Below, piece after piece: positions 6,719-15,379 of a stretch of 29,942 nucleotides of DNA. The stretch's first letter is position 1; each line of letters opens with the position of its first letter. The stretch covers positions 1-29,942 of the IMG/VR virus record IMGVR_UViG_3300023284_000614. One strand, given 5' to 3'. The translations under genes were made by a program, and so were the position numbers. The notes beneath the pieces were generated by a model. That model was not told the DNA's origin and did no database searches. It saw only the letters and a list, made by a program, of their open reading frames with translations. Source of the stretch: a virus.

Positions 6719-7001
6719 ACTGGTCGGTGACTGTAACCAATGCGGCCTCTGCTGTTATGTCTGGGGCTATCCCTGCATCAATCTCGTCGTCACGGGTATC
6801 CCAGGAGAGCCAGGTGCTACTCGGTGTGGCGTCTATGCCTTTCGGTATGACGGGATGCCGATTAAGTTAGTGGACAAAAAGGGGCGCATCGTTGGTGAGT
6901 CCAAGTGCGCGTTCAAATCGCCTGCTGAAACGGAAACGATCATTCCGCACATTGGCAAAGGGTGCTCGCTGCGTATCGTGTCGAAAGGGGGTCTAAAGTG
7001 A
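6660..7001 (+). CDS. Cys-rich YkgJ-like metal-binding protein
   Basis: A 113-residue protein with eight Cys residues (25, 28, 31, 32, 39, 56, 83, 102). The motif CNQCGLCC is the C-x2-C-G-x-CC signature of YkgJ-type proteins, which are thought to bind zinc or an iron-sulphur cluster. The later pattern of RCGVYAFR and a third Cys group also suits that family. The likely start is GTG 6660, with AGAGG seven bases upstream; ATG 6678 is an alternative. Its stop overlaps the GTG of the exported protein that follows. YkgJ-like genes are uncommon in a virion gene block, and no partner enzyme is seen here. It may be a moron gene. Confidence 0.65.
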   Translation: MQRIRTMEIGSRSPTTPQPKLVGDCNQCGLCCYVWGYPCINLVVTGIPGEPGATRCGVYAFRYDGMPIKLVDKKGRIVGESKCAFKSPAETETIIPHIGKGCSLRIVSKGGLK

Positions 7002-7441
7002 AAAAAGTCCTCACGCTAGTCCTAGCAATACCGTTACTACTTGCCGGCGCGGTCCATGCCCAAATGTATATCCGGGCCGGCCAGCTTTCGCAGAGTTGGA
7101 CATGCTCTCAATCTGGGCTAGTGGCGACACTGACAGAGTGCCAAGCGTTGTCAACCGGCAACCGCCAATATATCACGGATATTGTGGTCCAAACGACGAC
7201 AGGAACGACGGGCACATACGCTATTCAGTCGGGGACGGGTACAAACTGTGCAACGGCCACGACGGCGTTGTTTCCGTCGAGCGGCACGGGCGACAGATTC
7301 AACGCCCCGATCAATACGCAGGCGACAGCGACGATTAGCCTCACAACACCGATTCTACCCACAGTCGGCCACGCGATCTGCGTCATCGGGGTAGCGGTCA
7401 ACACGATAGATATTCAACTTTTCGGTTTCACAGCGCGATAA
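6998..7441 (+). CDS. Sec-exported strand-rich protein
   Basis: A 147-residue protein with a classic signal peptide: MKK, a hydrophobic core VLTLVLAIPLLLAG, and a cleavage site after AVHA near residue 21. The mature part is rich in Thr, Gly and Val and carries four Cys (36, 48, 84, 128), enough for two disulphides, as expected outside the cytoplasm. The segment SGTGTNCATATTALF followed by alternating strands resembles a beta-sandwich type seen in phage and bacterial surface proteins. The GTG start at 6998 overlaps the previous stop and has GAAAGGGGG upstream. A secreted product is odd in a virion operon; it may sit on the host surface or in the periplasm. Confidence 0.7.
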   Translation: MKKVLTLVLAIPLLLAGAVHAQMYIRAGQLSQSWTCSQSGLVATLTECQALSTGNRQYITDIVVQTTTGTTGTYAIQSGTGTNCATATTALFPSSGTGDRFNAPINTQATATISLTTPILPTVGHAICVIGVAVNTIDIQLFGFTAR

Positions 7442-7450
7442 GGAGGAGAG

Positions 7451-7915
7451 ATGGCTGAATTATTGCCCGATGCCCAAGTGTTAAGCGTCCTGAGTCAGCT
7501 TGACGCTGACTTGAATACAATGCTGGCCCAACGCAGGGGCCTCGCACAGGTCAAAGGCGTTATGCTGGCGTACATTGAGGCCAAAAAGACGCTAGAGGCG
7601 CTCGAAACCACGCAGAAAGTCAGAGAGAACGATTTAGCCTCTCTCGATAGCAGGATTCATGAAAAGACCAATGCCCTGACGAAGGTGTACAACGAACGCA
7701 AGGAAAAGTATGAAGGACAGCTAAAAGATTTTCTACAGAAAGTTGAGGAGGCAAGAAATCAAAGCGTGAAAGCGGACGCCGACTTGGCCGCAAAGGAGAC
7801 ATTCACAAAAACCCGGTCTGAACAGTTGAATGAGGAGATCAAGGCGAAGTCAAAGGTGCTTGAGACGTTAAATGTCGATTTGGCCACACTCAAGAAAAGG
7901 CATGCCATAGGGTAA
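7451..7915 (+). CDS. Coiled-coil protein
   Basis: A 154-residue protein with no signal peptide and a strong ribosome site (AAGGAGGAGAG). From about residue 38 to 148 it is almost entirely charged heptads (for example EALETTQKVRENDLASLDSRI and LNEEIKAKSKVLETLNVDLATLKK), so a long coiled coil is expected. No enzymatic motif is seen. It lies between two exported proteins and could be a virion or adaptor rod. The function is unknown. Confidence 0.65.
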   Translation: MAELLPDAQVLSVLSQLDADLNTMLAQRRGLAQVKGVMLAYIEAKKTLEALETTQKVRENDLASLDSRIHEKTNALTKVYNERKEKYEGQLKDFLQKVEEARNQSVKADADLAAKETFTKTRSEQLNEEIKAKSKVLETLNVDLATLKKRHAIG

Positions 7916-7949
7916 CGGTCTTTAATCCACCGCGAGGAAAAGGTAAACT

Positions 7950-9473
7950 ATGCGGAAAAATATGATGCGGTCAGCTTTGGTCGCGCTGGCAATCTTGTGC
8001 CTGCCCTTCGGTGCTGATGCCGTGCCTAACCGCCTCACATGCGAAGGCTACCCGGAACCCCGCGTGTTCCTTGAGGCGCAGGCGTGGTGGACCGAGACGG
8101 GCGTTGTTAATCCCCACTTCCGCGAACATATCCATACTGGCACCTGCTTCCCTCTCTACCAGTCTATGACAGGGGATATGACGTTTGATATCCGCGTAAT
8201 CACGCACAACATAAGTCCGGGGTCGCGTCTCCTGACAACGCGGTTCCACACCCCAAGTGGGTTCTCTATAACCCTACGTTGGGATGCAGACTTACCACCG
8301 GGAAACAACACATTTTGGAAGTCCATCACCTTCAACGCAAACGATTTCAATAGCTCCGGCTATAAAGAAATTCGAATGCTTACCGACGTTCGTCACGCTG
8401 ACGGTGATAGATTCCGCTCCTCGTCTGGCTTGCCGCTTCTGATCGAAAACGGTAAATCTGTGAGCCATGACAGGTCGCAACAGGAACGATTCGTGGCAGG
8501 ACGTGGATGGTATACGAGCCGTGGCTATCAAGCTCCACGACTGGACGACGTTATTCCTGATGTAGTGTCCGGTACGTGGACCCCCCGCGTTAGAATGGTG
8601 AGCGCAAGCGGCGGCACCCCTGATTTCCACCAGGTAGTTGTCGATCCTTTCAACCATTTCGAAGGGTTCGCACTGCTTGTCAAGGAGGGGCCAGGGACAT
8701 TTACTGGCGATGTATCCATTGATACAACGCTACTTTCGAACGGTCTACATAAACTGATGCTTCGCACGGATGACATAGCAACAGGCGGTTCTGAACCAGG
8801 AACACTGAGCGGTGTTATAGTGATACCTTTTACCGTGGATAATGGAGGTGGTTTACCTCCTCCACCACCTCCATCGCCACCGACTGCTGAAGTCTGCAAC
8901 GACGGTCTCGACAACGACGGCGATGGTGCGGTAGACTGCGCCGATGTGGATTGTGCCGCCGACCCTGCCTGTCTGCTTCCTCCCCCACCCCCACCCCCAC
9001 AGGGATTCCCAGTAGACCTCCAAGGGGCCACACCCGAGGAAGCTACGGTTATCCTCACCGTTTCCAAACCTTTGGGCGCGACGATAAGTCAAATCGCCAT
9101 GACGGTCTTTGACCCCGATTTCGCGCATGAAGGGGAGCTATTTATCAACGGGAATGGGCCTATTCTCCTCTTTGGGGATCAAGTTGGAGCGGACAACTCC
9201 ACCACCAGAACCGTTTTTGCCGTGAATCCCGCATGGTGGAATGATGGCGACAACACACTGAGATTCGTCCATACCTCGACGGCAGGGTATATCATCCGAA
9301 ATGCTGTCGTCACATTTGACATCTCACCTCCCCCGCCACCACCTCCACCACCCGTTGATTGTCCGGCTTGTCCCGATCCGCCGCCACTGCCTCAATGTGT
9401 GGACGGTCTCGACAACGACGGTGACGGGTTGATTGATTTCGCAGATCCCTCCTGTAGAAATGCCGCTGAATGA
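7950..9473 (+). CDS. Secreted modular protein with poly-Pro linkers and DxDxDG motifs
   Basis: A 507-residue protein. Residues 1-24 form a signal peptide (core [17 protein letters not shown]). Residues 25-296 are a strand-rich N-terminal domain that I do not recognise ([17 protein letters not shown]). Poly-Pro linkers follow at about 303-311, 344-350 and 460-468. Between them are a motif [15 protein letters not shown] (316-341, with four Cys) and a strand-rich domain (354-458). A second motif, [15 protein letters not shown], lies at 483-502. These Asp/Gly motifs are of the calcium- or metal-binding kind seen in MopE-like and thrombospondin type 3-like repeats of secreted bacterial proteins. 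The ribosome site is GAGGAAAAGG. The architecture looks bacterial rather than viral and suggests capture from a host. A surface or adhesin role is inferred. Confidence 0.75.
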   Translation: MRKNMMRSALVALAILCLPFGADAVPNRLTCEGYPEPRVFLEAQAWWTETGVVNPHFREHIHTGTCFPLYQSMTGDMTFDIRVITHNISPGSRLLTTRFHTPSGFSITLRWDADLPPGNNTFWKSITFNANDFNSSGYKEIRMLTDVRHADGDRFRSSSGLPLLIENGKSVSHDRSQQERFVAGRGWYTSRGYQAPRLDDVIPDVVSGTWTPRVRMVSASGGTPDFHQVVVDPFNHFEGFALLVKEGPGTFTGDVSIDTTLLSNGLHKLMLRTDDIATGGSEPGTLSGVIVIPFTVDNGGGLPPPPPPSPPTAEVCNDGLDNDGDGAVDCADVDCAADPACLLPPPPPPPQGFPVDLQGATPEEATVILTVSKPLGATISQIAMTVFDPDFAHEGELFINGNGPILLFGDQVGADNSTTRTVFAVNPAWWNDGDNTLRFVHTSTAGYIIRNAVVTFDISPPPPPPPPPVDCPACPDPPPLPQCVDGLDNDGDGLIDFADPSCRNAAE

Positions 9474-9485
9474 GAGAGGCGCGAT

Positions 9486-10043
9486 ATGCCAGAGCAGCGG
9501 TTTGTCCTCATCGAAGTCACACGATTGGCAGACCGCTACTTCCTGCAATATATCAGTGATGGAGGCGCAGAGAGGTTGCGTGAACTTTCCGAGTCTGACC
9601 ACGACTTGATTATACGCTGGCGGGCTGCGGACCAGATAACACCGAGGGTGTTACGTGGAGAGATCACAGTAGATCAAGTAGTTCTACCGTGGCAACGATC
9701 TATCGTTGCTGCCCAGGTCGCTATGAACCCCGGTGCTCGGCAAAATGAGATCCAGCGTGGCCAAGGCATCGAGGCCCGAGAGCATCCGAATCCCCCACAC
9801 CAATGGAGATTTGCGGGGATTTTTGCAGGTGTCCCGACATATAACACGGCATCAAAGGATTTTGAGCCTCACAATATCAGCGTAGAGCCAACTGTTGTCC
9901 TTGTTTGGACCCCCACGATGGACAACGGGGAGGATCTGCTTAGGTCAGAACATGCTGTACAACGAGATGGATTTGGGAAGATTACGCTTGTTCCTGATCC
10001 ATCTGGGTTTCAGGTCATAGCAGGAGAGCTTATATGGCCATAG
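9486..10043 (+). CDS. Hypothetical protein of the accessory island
   Basis: A 185-residue soluble protein with a GAGAGG ribosome site. The first half is acidic and helical (ADRYFLQYISDGGAERLREL, SDHDLIIRWRAADQ). The middle has ARQNEIQRGQGIEAREH. The C-terminus is strand-rich with NISVEPTVVLVWTP. I recognise no family. Its end overlaps the next start by ten bases, suggesting a coupled pair. Position suggests a virion accessory protein, but this is not shown. Confidence 0.5.
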   Translation: MPEQRFVLIEVTRLADRYFLQYISDGGAERLRELSESDHDLIIRWRAADQITPRVLRGEITVDQVVLPWQRSIVAAQVAMNPGARQNEIQRGQGIEAREHPNPPHQWRFAGIFAGVPTYNTASKDFEPHNISVEPTVVLVWTPTMDNGEDLLRSEHAVQRDGFGKITLVPDPSGFQVIAGELIWP

Positions 10044-10753
10044 TCGTAGAGTCCACTCACGGGTTCAACTCCAACGGAACCACCGCAACCACGCATACGA
10101 TGACGGGTGTAACGTCAGCCAATAGTAACAGGTGCTTGGCCGGGGGCGTTGCTATAGGATCAAGAAGTACAACACTCACCAGTTTGGTACGTGGTGGGAC
10201 CGAAACATTCAACATACGAAACGACATAGCAGCCGTTGGCGCTGGTGAGAATGTAAGAACCTATATACTGGATTTCGTAGAGCCAGCAACTTCCGCCGCG
10301 GATGTAGTGGCTACTATTAGTTCAAGTAGGCGAGTTGGTATGGCACTCTTTTCAATGAGTGGAGTGAACCAGACCACCCCATCTGGTACACCGAAAGAGG
10401 CTTCCACTAGTAATGGCAATGTTACATCAGCATCCCTAGATGTCGATTCCGATAGTGATGATCTTGTCATTGACTGTCTCGGTACATTAGGCGATGCCAC
10501 CGCGCATGTAATAGGTTCTGGCCAGGGCAATGAGATAGATGCGGAATCCGATTCTGACTTTACTAGTCGTGTTGACTTGTTCGGTTCCACCGAGGCGCAT
10601 AGTGGTGGTAGTACAACCACCATGAGTTGGACCTGGACTACGGCTACGTCATACGCGCATGAGGGCATGGCAATCAAGGAAGTGGCGGTGGGCGCGGTAA
10701 GTATTCCCGTAGCCATGCACGAATATCGTCAACGACATCAATCGTTAGTGTAA
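10034..10753 (+). CDS. Strand-rich probable virion protein
   Basis: A 239-residue protein rich in Thr, Ser and Gly (VVESTHGFNSNGTTATTHT, then TSANSNRCLAGGVAIG and TTTMSWTWTTATSYAHEGMAIKEV). This is the layout of a phage beta-sandwich domain that often forms tail or baseplate appendages. There is no signal peptide. The last 20 residues (VAMHEYRQRHQSLV) look like an added tail. The start has AGGAGA upstream and overlaps the preceding gene. A receptor- or surface-contact role is likely from its place just before the fibre-like gene, but is not proved. Confidence 0.55.
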   Translation: MAIVVESTHGFNSNGTTATTHTMTGVTSANSNRCLAGGVAIGSRSTTLTSLVRGGTETFNIRNDIAAVGAGENVRTYILDFVEPATSAADVVATISSSRRVGMALFSMSGVNQTTPSGTPKEASTSNGNVTSASLDVDSDSDDLVIDCLGTLGDATAHVIGSGQGNEIDAESDSDFTSRVDLFGSTEAHSGGSTTTMSWTWTTATSYAHEGMAIKEVAVGAVSIPVAMHEYRQRHQSLV

Positions 10754-10764
10754 AGGATTAGGGG

Positions 10765-13332
10765 ATGCCATATTTGCGGCAATCTACATCACAAACAATC
10801 CGCTTCGGGCCGTGTCTCGACAAGACTGACGGTGTGACCGAGGAGACGGCCCTTACCCTTGCTCAAGCTGACATGCGGCTCTCTAAAGACGGCGGGGCGT
10901 TTGCACAGAAAAATGCCTCAGGCAATGCGACCCATGATTCGGACGGGTGGTATTCCACGACTCTGAACACCACGGATACGAACACTGTGGGAGAACTGAT
11001 CCTGAACGTACATCAACCGGCAAATATGCTTCCTGTATGGTTACGATGGTATGTGATTGAGGAGCCCATCTATGATGCGCTCTTTGGCGGTGCTGCTACC
11101 GGCTTCGACGCGAACCAGCGTGTAGATGTGGGCGCGTGGCTAGGACAGGCGGTGCCTACTCCTGCCGTGACAGGCGTGCCGCGGGTAGATACACAACATA
11201 TCAATGGTATTGACAAGGCCGCTGTAGTCCTCGCTGGGTGGCTGAATGAGGGCAAGAATAACGCCGCGGACAGTGGTACGACCACGACACTGGTGGACGC
11301 GGCTAACGACGAGGCCGACGATCATTGGAATGGTACGCTTCTTGTCTTTATATCCGGGACTAACGATGGACGAGCTAGGGTAATTACCGATTTTGATGCC
11401 GCGACTGATACTATTACTTTTACGCCAGCTTTGCCAGACGCAGTTACTACAGAAAGCTATGTTCTTATCCCCGGCCTTTGTCTATCAGACGTACAGGCCT
11501 GGCTCGGAACAGCGCCTGCTACTCCCACCGTGGCGGGCGTGCCGGAAGTTGACGTCACTCACCTGGGAGGAGGCGCGCAATCCGCTACGGATCTCAAAGA
11601 TTTTGCCGATGCGGGCTACGATCCTGCCGCTAACAAAGTTGAAGGCGTCAAGTTGGTCGATACCACGACGGCGAACACCGACATGCGCGGCACGGATAGC
11701 GCGGCACTTGCATCAGTAGCTACCGAGGCGCGTCTTGCAGAGCTCGATCCCGCCAACCTGCCAGCCGATGTCGATGCAATTCTTGTGGATACGGGAACCA
11801 CGCTCGATACCAAGTTAGATGACATCCAAGGCGCGACATTCAGCAGCGCCACGGATTCGCTGGAGGCGATCCGCGATCGTGGTGACGCCGCCTGGACAAC
11901 TGGTGGTGGTACGGGCTTGACGCCACTCGCGTCAGGGACAGCACAGGGCGGTACGGCTTCGACCATTCAGCTTGCGGCCGGCGAGACGTTTGCAGATGAC
12001 GAATTGAATGGCAATGTCGTGAAGATCACCTCGGGAACTGGAGCGGGACAGTCAAGAGTCATTACTGATTATGCTGGTGCGACTGATACGGCCACTATCG
12101 CACCGAACTGGACGACAAATCCAGATGCCACATCCGTCTACGAGGTTGTTGAAGGATCGTCAAATGTCGTGCAGGTTGAAGGCCTTGATGCCACCGACCA
12201 GATCCGCGACTCGATACTAGATGATGCGACTCGCTTCTCGGGAGCCGACATTGATGCTGCGATCACATCAAGGCTCGCTCCAACGGTTGCCGGTCGGACA
12301 TTAGACGTGACTCCTGGGGGCGCAGCCGGGATTGATTGGGCCAATGTTGAGAATCCCACCACGGCGCTTGACTTGTCAGGCACCGACATACAGTTGGTCG
12401 ATACGACCACCATCAATACCGATATGAGAGGCACAGACAGTGCGGCCTTAGCCTCCGTCGTAGGTGCCCTGGCTGATGCGGCGGCAGCAGGCGATCCCAC
12501 CGCGACAGATACGATCGTGGCCTATGTGAAGCAACTGATTAACACGCTTGAAGGGACTACGGGAATCCCCACTTACCCGGCTGCGGCGGATCCGGCCAAC
12601 AACGTGAGCATCGCGGAAGCCATCCGTGCCATTCGGGATGACGTGACAGGGATCGCCGGTGCAGCAATGAGAGGCACGGACAACGCTGCATTGGCATCGG
12701 TCCTTGGCGCTTTAGCGGACGCGGCGGCTGATGGCGACCCAACTGCCGTAGATACGCTGATGCAATACGTCAAACAGTTGGTCAATATCCTGGTCGGGAC
12801 CACAGGGATCGTTACTTTCCCGGCTGAAGCTGCCCCTGCAAACAATGTGTCTCTCGCGGAGGTTATGCGGGCGATTCACGCCGATGTTACCGGCTTGGCC
12901 GGTGCCGCCATGCGGGGTACGGATAGTGCCGCTCTGGCGTCAGTTGCTACGGAGGCACGCTTGGCCGAGTTGGATGCGGCGAATCTTCCGGCTGACGTTG
13001 ACTTAATCTTGGCAGACACGAACGAACTACAGACGGACGATGTGCCTGGCCTGATCGCGGCGTTGAATGATCTCTCGGCCGCACAAGTCAATACGGAAGT
13101 CGCGGATGTCTTAAAGACGGATACTATTGCCGAATTGAGTCAGGCCGCCCCGACAGCAACGCCTAGCTTTGAAGCGGCCCTTATGCTGCTCTACATGGCA
13201 CTCAGAAACAAGCTGGACATTACCGCCGGCTTCAAAGAAGTCCACAACGATGCGGGCACCGTGATTACCAAGAAAGTCCTGTCTGATGACGGGACCACAT
13301 ACTCCGAAGCCGAGATGGTCACTGGTCCCTAA
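10765..13332 (+). CDS. Repeat-rich fibre-like protein
   Basis: An 855-residue protein of the phage fibre or appendage type. Residues 1 to about 110 form a strand-rich N-terminal domain (SQTIRFGPCLDKTDGV, LSKDGGAFAQKN). Two related strand modules lie at about 190-237 and 416-464, each built around a G-x-x-RVITD-x-x-AATDT core. The motif MRGTD(S/N)AALASV occurs at residues 307, 554, 635 and 716; the last three are exactly 81 residues apart. Spacers such as NLPADVD and VKQL(I/V)N are typical of trimeric fibre shafts. The end (MALRNKLDI to NDAGTVITKKVLSDDGTTYSE) is a common C-terminal cap in phage appendages. The start has AGGATTAGGGG upstream. Its binding target is unknown. Confidence 0.75.
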   Translation: MPYLRQSTSQTIRFGPCLDKTDGVTEETALTLAQADMRLSKDGGAFAQKNASGNATHDSDGWYSTTLNTTDTNTVGELILNVHQPANMLPVWLRWYVIEEPIYDALFGGAATGFDANQRVDVGAWLGQAVPTPAVTGVPRVDTQHINGIDKAAVVLAGWLNEGKNNAADSGTTTTLVDAANDEADDHWNGTLLVFISGTNDGRARVITDFDAATDTITFTPALPDAVTTESYVLIPGLCLSDVQAWLGTAPATPTVAGVPEVDVTHLGGGAQSATDLKDFADAGYDPAANKVEGVKLVDTTTANTDMRGTDSAALASVATEARLAELDPANLPADVDAILVDTGTTLDTKLDDIQGATFSSATDSLEAIRDRGDAAWTTGGGTGLTPLASGTAQGGTASTIQLAAGETFADDELNGNVVKITSGTGAGQSRVITDYAGATDTATIAPNWTTNPDATSVYEVVEGSSNVVQVEGLDATDQIRDSILDDATRFSGADIDAAITSRLAPTVAGRTLDVTPGGAAGIDWANVENPTTALDLSGTDIQLVDTTTINTDMRGTDSAALASVVGALADAAAAGDPTATDTIVAYVKQLINTLEGTTGIPTYPAAADPANNVSIAEAIRAIRDDVTGIAGAAMRGTDNAALASVLGALADAAADGDPTAVDTLMQYVKQLVNILVGTTGIVTFPAEAAPANNVSLAEVMRAIHADVTGLAGAAMRGTDSAALASVATEARLAELDAANLPADVDLILADTNELQTDDVPGLIAALNDLSAAQVNTEVADVLKTDTIAELSQAAPTATPSFEAALMLLYMALRNKLDITAGFKEVHNDAGTVITKKVLSDDGTTYSEAEMVTGP
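12424..12909 (+). repeat. Two tandem 81-codon units inside the fibre-like gene
   Basis: Units of 243 bases begin at 12424 and 12667, and a third begins at 12910 but diverges after about 13 codons. Each encodes MRGTD(S/N)AALASV, ALADAA, a YVKQL helix, GTTGI, ANNVS and AxxRAI, ending in AGAA. Codon choice differs between units, so the duplication is not recent at the DNA level. Confidence 0.8.
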
Positions 13333-13334
13333 AG

Positions 13335-13538
13335 ATGGCGATAGACACGGCAGAAAAGCGGCGGTCCATCTCGGGGATTTGGATTCCGTTGATGCCTGGC
13401 GTGACGCCAAACGCGGCCCAGGATCTTCAATGGAGACAAGAATCAGGCTGGTCGTATAGTGGGATACCGCCCACTGGTGCCGTTGTGCAATTACAGAAAG
13501 ATATAAGGCGGGGGTGGTATCGGACGTTTAGAACATAG
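13335..13538 (+). CDS. Small phage protein after the fibre-like gene
   Basis: A 67-residue protein with MAIDTAEKRRSISGIWIPLMPGVTP at the start and WRQESGWSYSGI later. Small proteins with this start (EKR-S), a Pro-Gly-V-T-P element and a YSGI end are common beside phage tail or appendage genes and remain of unknown function. It begins three bases after the preceding stop and probably relies on coupling, as no good ribosome site is seen. Confidence 0.6.
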   Translation: MAIDTAEKRRSISGIWIPLMPGVTPNAAQDLQWRQESGWSYSGIPPTGAVVQLQKDIRRGWYRTFRT

Positions 13539-13547
13539 GAGCGGATC

Positions 13548-13826
13548 ATGGCTAACGATGTGACGAACAGTCCATTTATTATCGACACGCCAGGCGCAGG
13601 GGTCATTTTCGCTCAAGCGATCCGCGTGCGCGGTATTCGATGGGTGGGAGGAACCACAGCCGGCCATCTCGTAAGTGTCACCGATTCAAACGATATTGAA
13701 AAATGGGCTTCAGAGGCGGCCGGCGCAAACCATGTAGAGGCAGATGATATTTACGACGAAAAACTGTGGCAGGGCCTCAAGGTTCCTACTCTCCAATCAG
13801 GGAAACTCTATATCGAATTGTGGTAA
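13548..13826 (+). CDS. Small conserved phage structural-type protein
   Basis: A 92-residue strand-rich protein: MANDVTNSPFIIDTPG, IRVRGIRWVGGTTAGHLVSVTD, and LWQGLKVPTLQSGKLYIELW at the end. This layout (IDTPG, RWxGxTxAGH, GLxVPTLxSGxLYI) recurs in small podovirus proteins next to appendage genes. It is probably a virion accessory. An AGGAGCGG ribosome site supports the start. It directly precedes the tail tubular A cluster. Confidence 0.65.
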   Translation: MANDVTNSPFIIDTPGAGVIFAQAIRVRGIRWVGGTTAGHLVSVTDSNDIEKWASEAAGANHVEADDIYDEKLWQGLKVPTLQSGKLYIELW

Positions 13827-13848
13827 TAGACTGGGGTGACATGAGCCG

Positions 13849-15378
13849 ATGTTCGTCACAGTAGGTACATATGTTGGCACTGGTATTGCCTTCAAAATCC
13901 AATTAACCTTTAAACCTAAAGTCATTCTAACATGGACTGAGGACGAAGGCTCGCCTGACCATCTAGGTTGGAAAACGACGGATATGTCGGGGGCTTTTGG
14001 GATCAACGCTTTTTCCGCGGGTACGGGGCTCGCTGATAATGTCTGCACCATAGAAGATGATGGATTTACTGTAGGTACAGCTATCATTATGAACAGAAAT
14101 ACCGATGTCTATTATTGGATGGCTGTCGGTGGATCTGATGTCTTTGTTACGAGTTATGTCGGTACTGGGCTGGATGATAGGCCGCTTACGGGATTTGGCT
14201 TCAAACCCGATTATGTAATGATTAAGAGAGATGGAGGACTTCCAGTAACGGATTCAGTACCATTTTATACTCTCAAAAGTAATATCGTTGGCGAGGCCAT
14301 GCACTGGGGAGACGTAGGGTTCTTTATTACTGGAGCTATTAAGACGTTGGAGGCTGATGGAGTTACTCTCGGGACTCGTAGTGATGTTAATAAAAGCGGT
14401 GAGCCCTATTTTTTGATGGCCTTCAAAGAAACGCCGGGAGTATTTGAACAAGGATCCTATACTGGGACCGGCATTGCTAGAACTATTTTTCTTAATGATG
14501 CCGCGCTCACTCCTGTTGTCGTTTCCTGTAAGATCAGCCGTACAACGAGTGGTAATCGAAACGTCAAGCACATCAATCTTGCTGGTAATCTAAGTTTCAT
14601 ACTGAGGGCTGGAGATTACAATCCTGGTACGCTAGACATCACAGAGGTAGGACAACTAGGCGAATTTAAAGTTGGCATTGGGTCATTAGCTAATCGCAGT
14701 GGATTTGCCGTCCATTATACTGCTTTTGATGCAACCGCCGCACCACCGATTGTGCCAGCGCCCGCGCCGATCCCCGTTGATAGGACGGAGACTGACATCA
14801 TCAATGATGCACTCGGACAGATCGGTGCAAGGCGCATAACCTTATTGAGCTCTGGCGAGCCCAATGCCAACTTCGCACTCTGTTTCTATGCGACCTTGCG
14901 CGATGACCTGCTCCGATTGTCGCATTGGCGTTTTGCCACAGGGCGCGCTCATCTACCCCAGGATGCCACCACCCCCGCCTTCGAATTTGCCTTTCAATAC
15001 ACCCTTCCGGCCGACTTTATTAAGCTGCGTGAGTATAACGGTGCAAATACGGACACTACGAATCTGAGCCTGTTCGAGAGGTCGCAGATCCCTCGTTTCA
15101 AAGTAGAAGGTCGCAAACTCCTCACCAACGACGGCGAAGTGAAGATCGTTTACACAAAACGAATTACCAACCCGAACCTTTTTGACCCTATGTTTTATCA
15201 AACGCTCTCGACATGGCTGGCGTCAAAGCTGGCGGATGCGATCACGAAAGACAGGGAGAAGTCGGACTCCCTCGTCACGCAGGCCCTTGAGGTTCTCCTC
15301 CCGATGGCCGCTGCTGTCGATGGCCAGGAGGGCAGCGTGGAGCCCTATCGTTCGGACGATTTGATTATAGGAAGATAG
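13849..15378 (+). CDS. Tail tubular protein A fused to a three-repeat lectin-like region (paralogue 1)
   Basis: A 509-residue fusion. Residues 1-295 hold three ~98-residue repeats starting at about 6, 102 and 202, each opening with (T/S)Y-x-GTG; the first two contain F-K-P and a DG-x-T-x-GT element. This resembles the DUF7483-like (concanavalin-type) domain of phage appendages. A Pro/Ala linker (about 296-311) joins it to residues 312-509, a tail tubular A (T7 gp11-type gatekeeper) domain: TETDIINDALGQIG, DDLLRLSHWRFATGRA, QYTLPADFIKLREYN, VYTKRITNP, DGQEGSVEPY. That domain forms the ring between portal and nozzle. GGGGTGAC precedes the start. Hand counts give 43-48% GC in three repeat-region segments and 58% in a C-terminal segment, which hints at separate origins. 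Confidence 0.85.
   Translation: MFVTVGTYVGTGIAFKIQLTFKPKVILTWTEDEGSPDHLGWKTTDMSGAFGINAFSAGTGLADNVCTIEDDGFTVGTAIIMNRNTDVYYWMAVGGSDVFVTSYVGTGLDDRPLTGFGFKPDYVMIKRDGGLPVTDSVPFYTLKSNIVGEAMHWGDVGFFITGAIKTLEADGVTLGTRSDVNKSGEPYFLMAFKETPGVFEQGSYTGTGIARTIFLNDAALTPVVVSCKISRTTSGNRNVKHINLAGNLSFILRAGDYNPGTLDITEVGQLGEFKVGIGSLANRSGFAVHYTAFDATAAPPIVPAPAPIPVDRTETDIINDALGQIGARRITLLSSGEPNANFALCFYATLRDDLLRLSHWRFATGRAHLPQDATTPAFEFAFQYTLPADFIKLREYNGANTDTTNLSLFERSQIPRFKVEGRKLLTNDGEVKIVYTKRITNPNLFDPMFYQTLSTWLASKLADAITKDREKSDSLVTQALEVLLPMAAAVDGQEGSVEPYRSDDLIIGR
14860..14936 (+). repeat. 77-base tract identical to 17014-17090
   Basis: This part of paralogue 1 (encoding the region PNANFALCFYATLRDDLLRLSHWRF) is identical base for base, including all synonymous positions, to the matching part of paralogue 3. 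The flanking bases differ at many third positions. This is the mark of recent gene conversion or recombination. Confidence 0.9.
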
Positions 15379-15379
15379 G

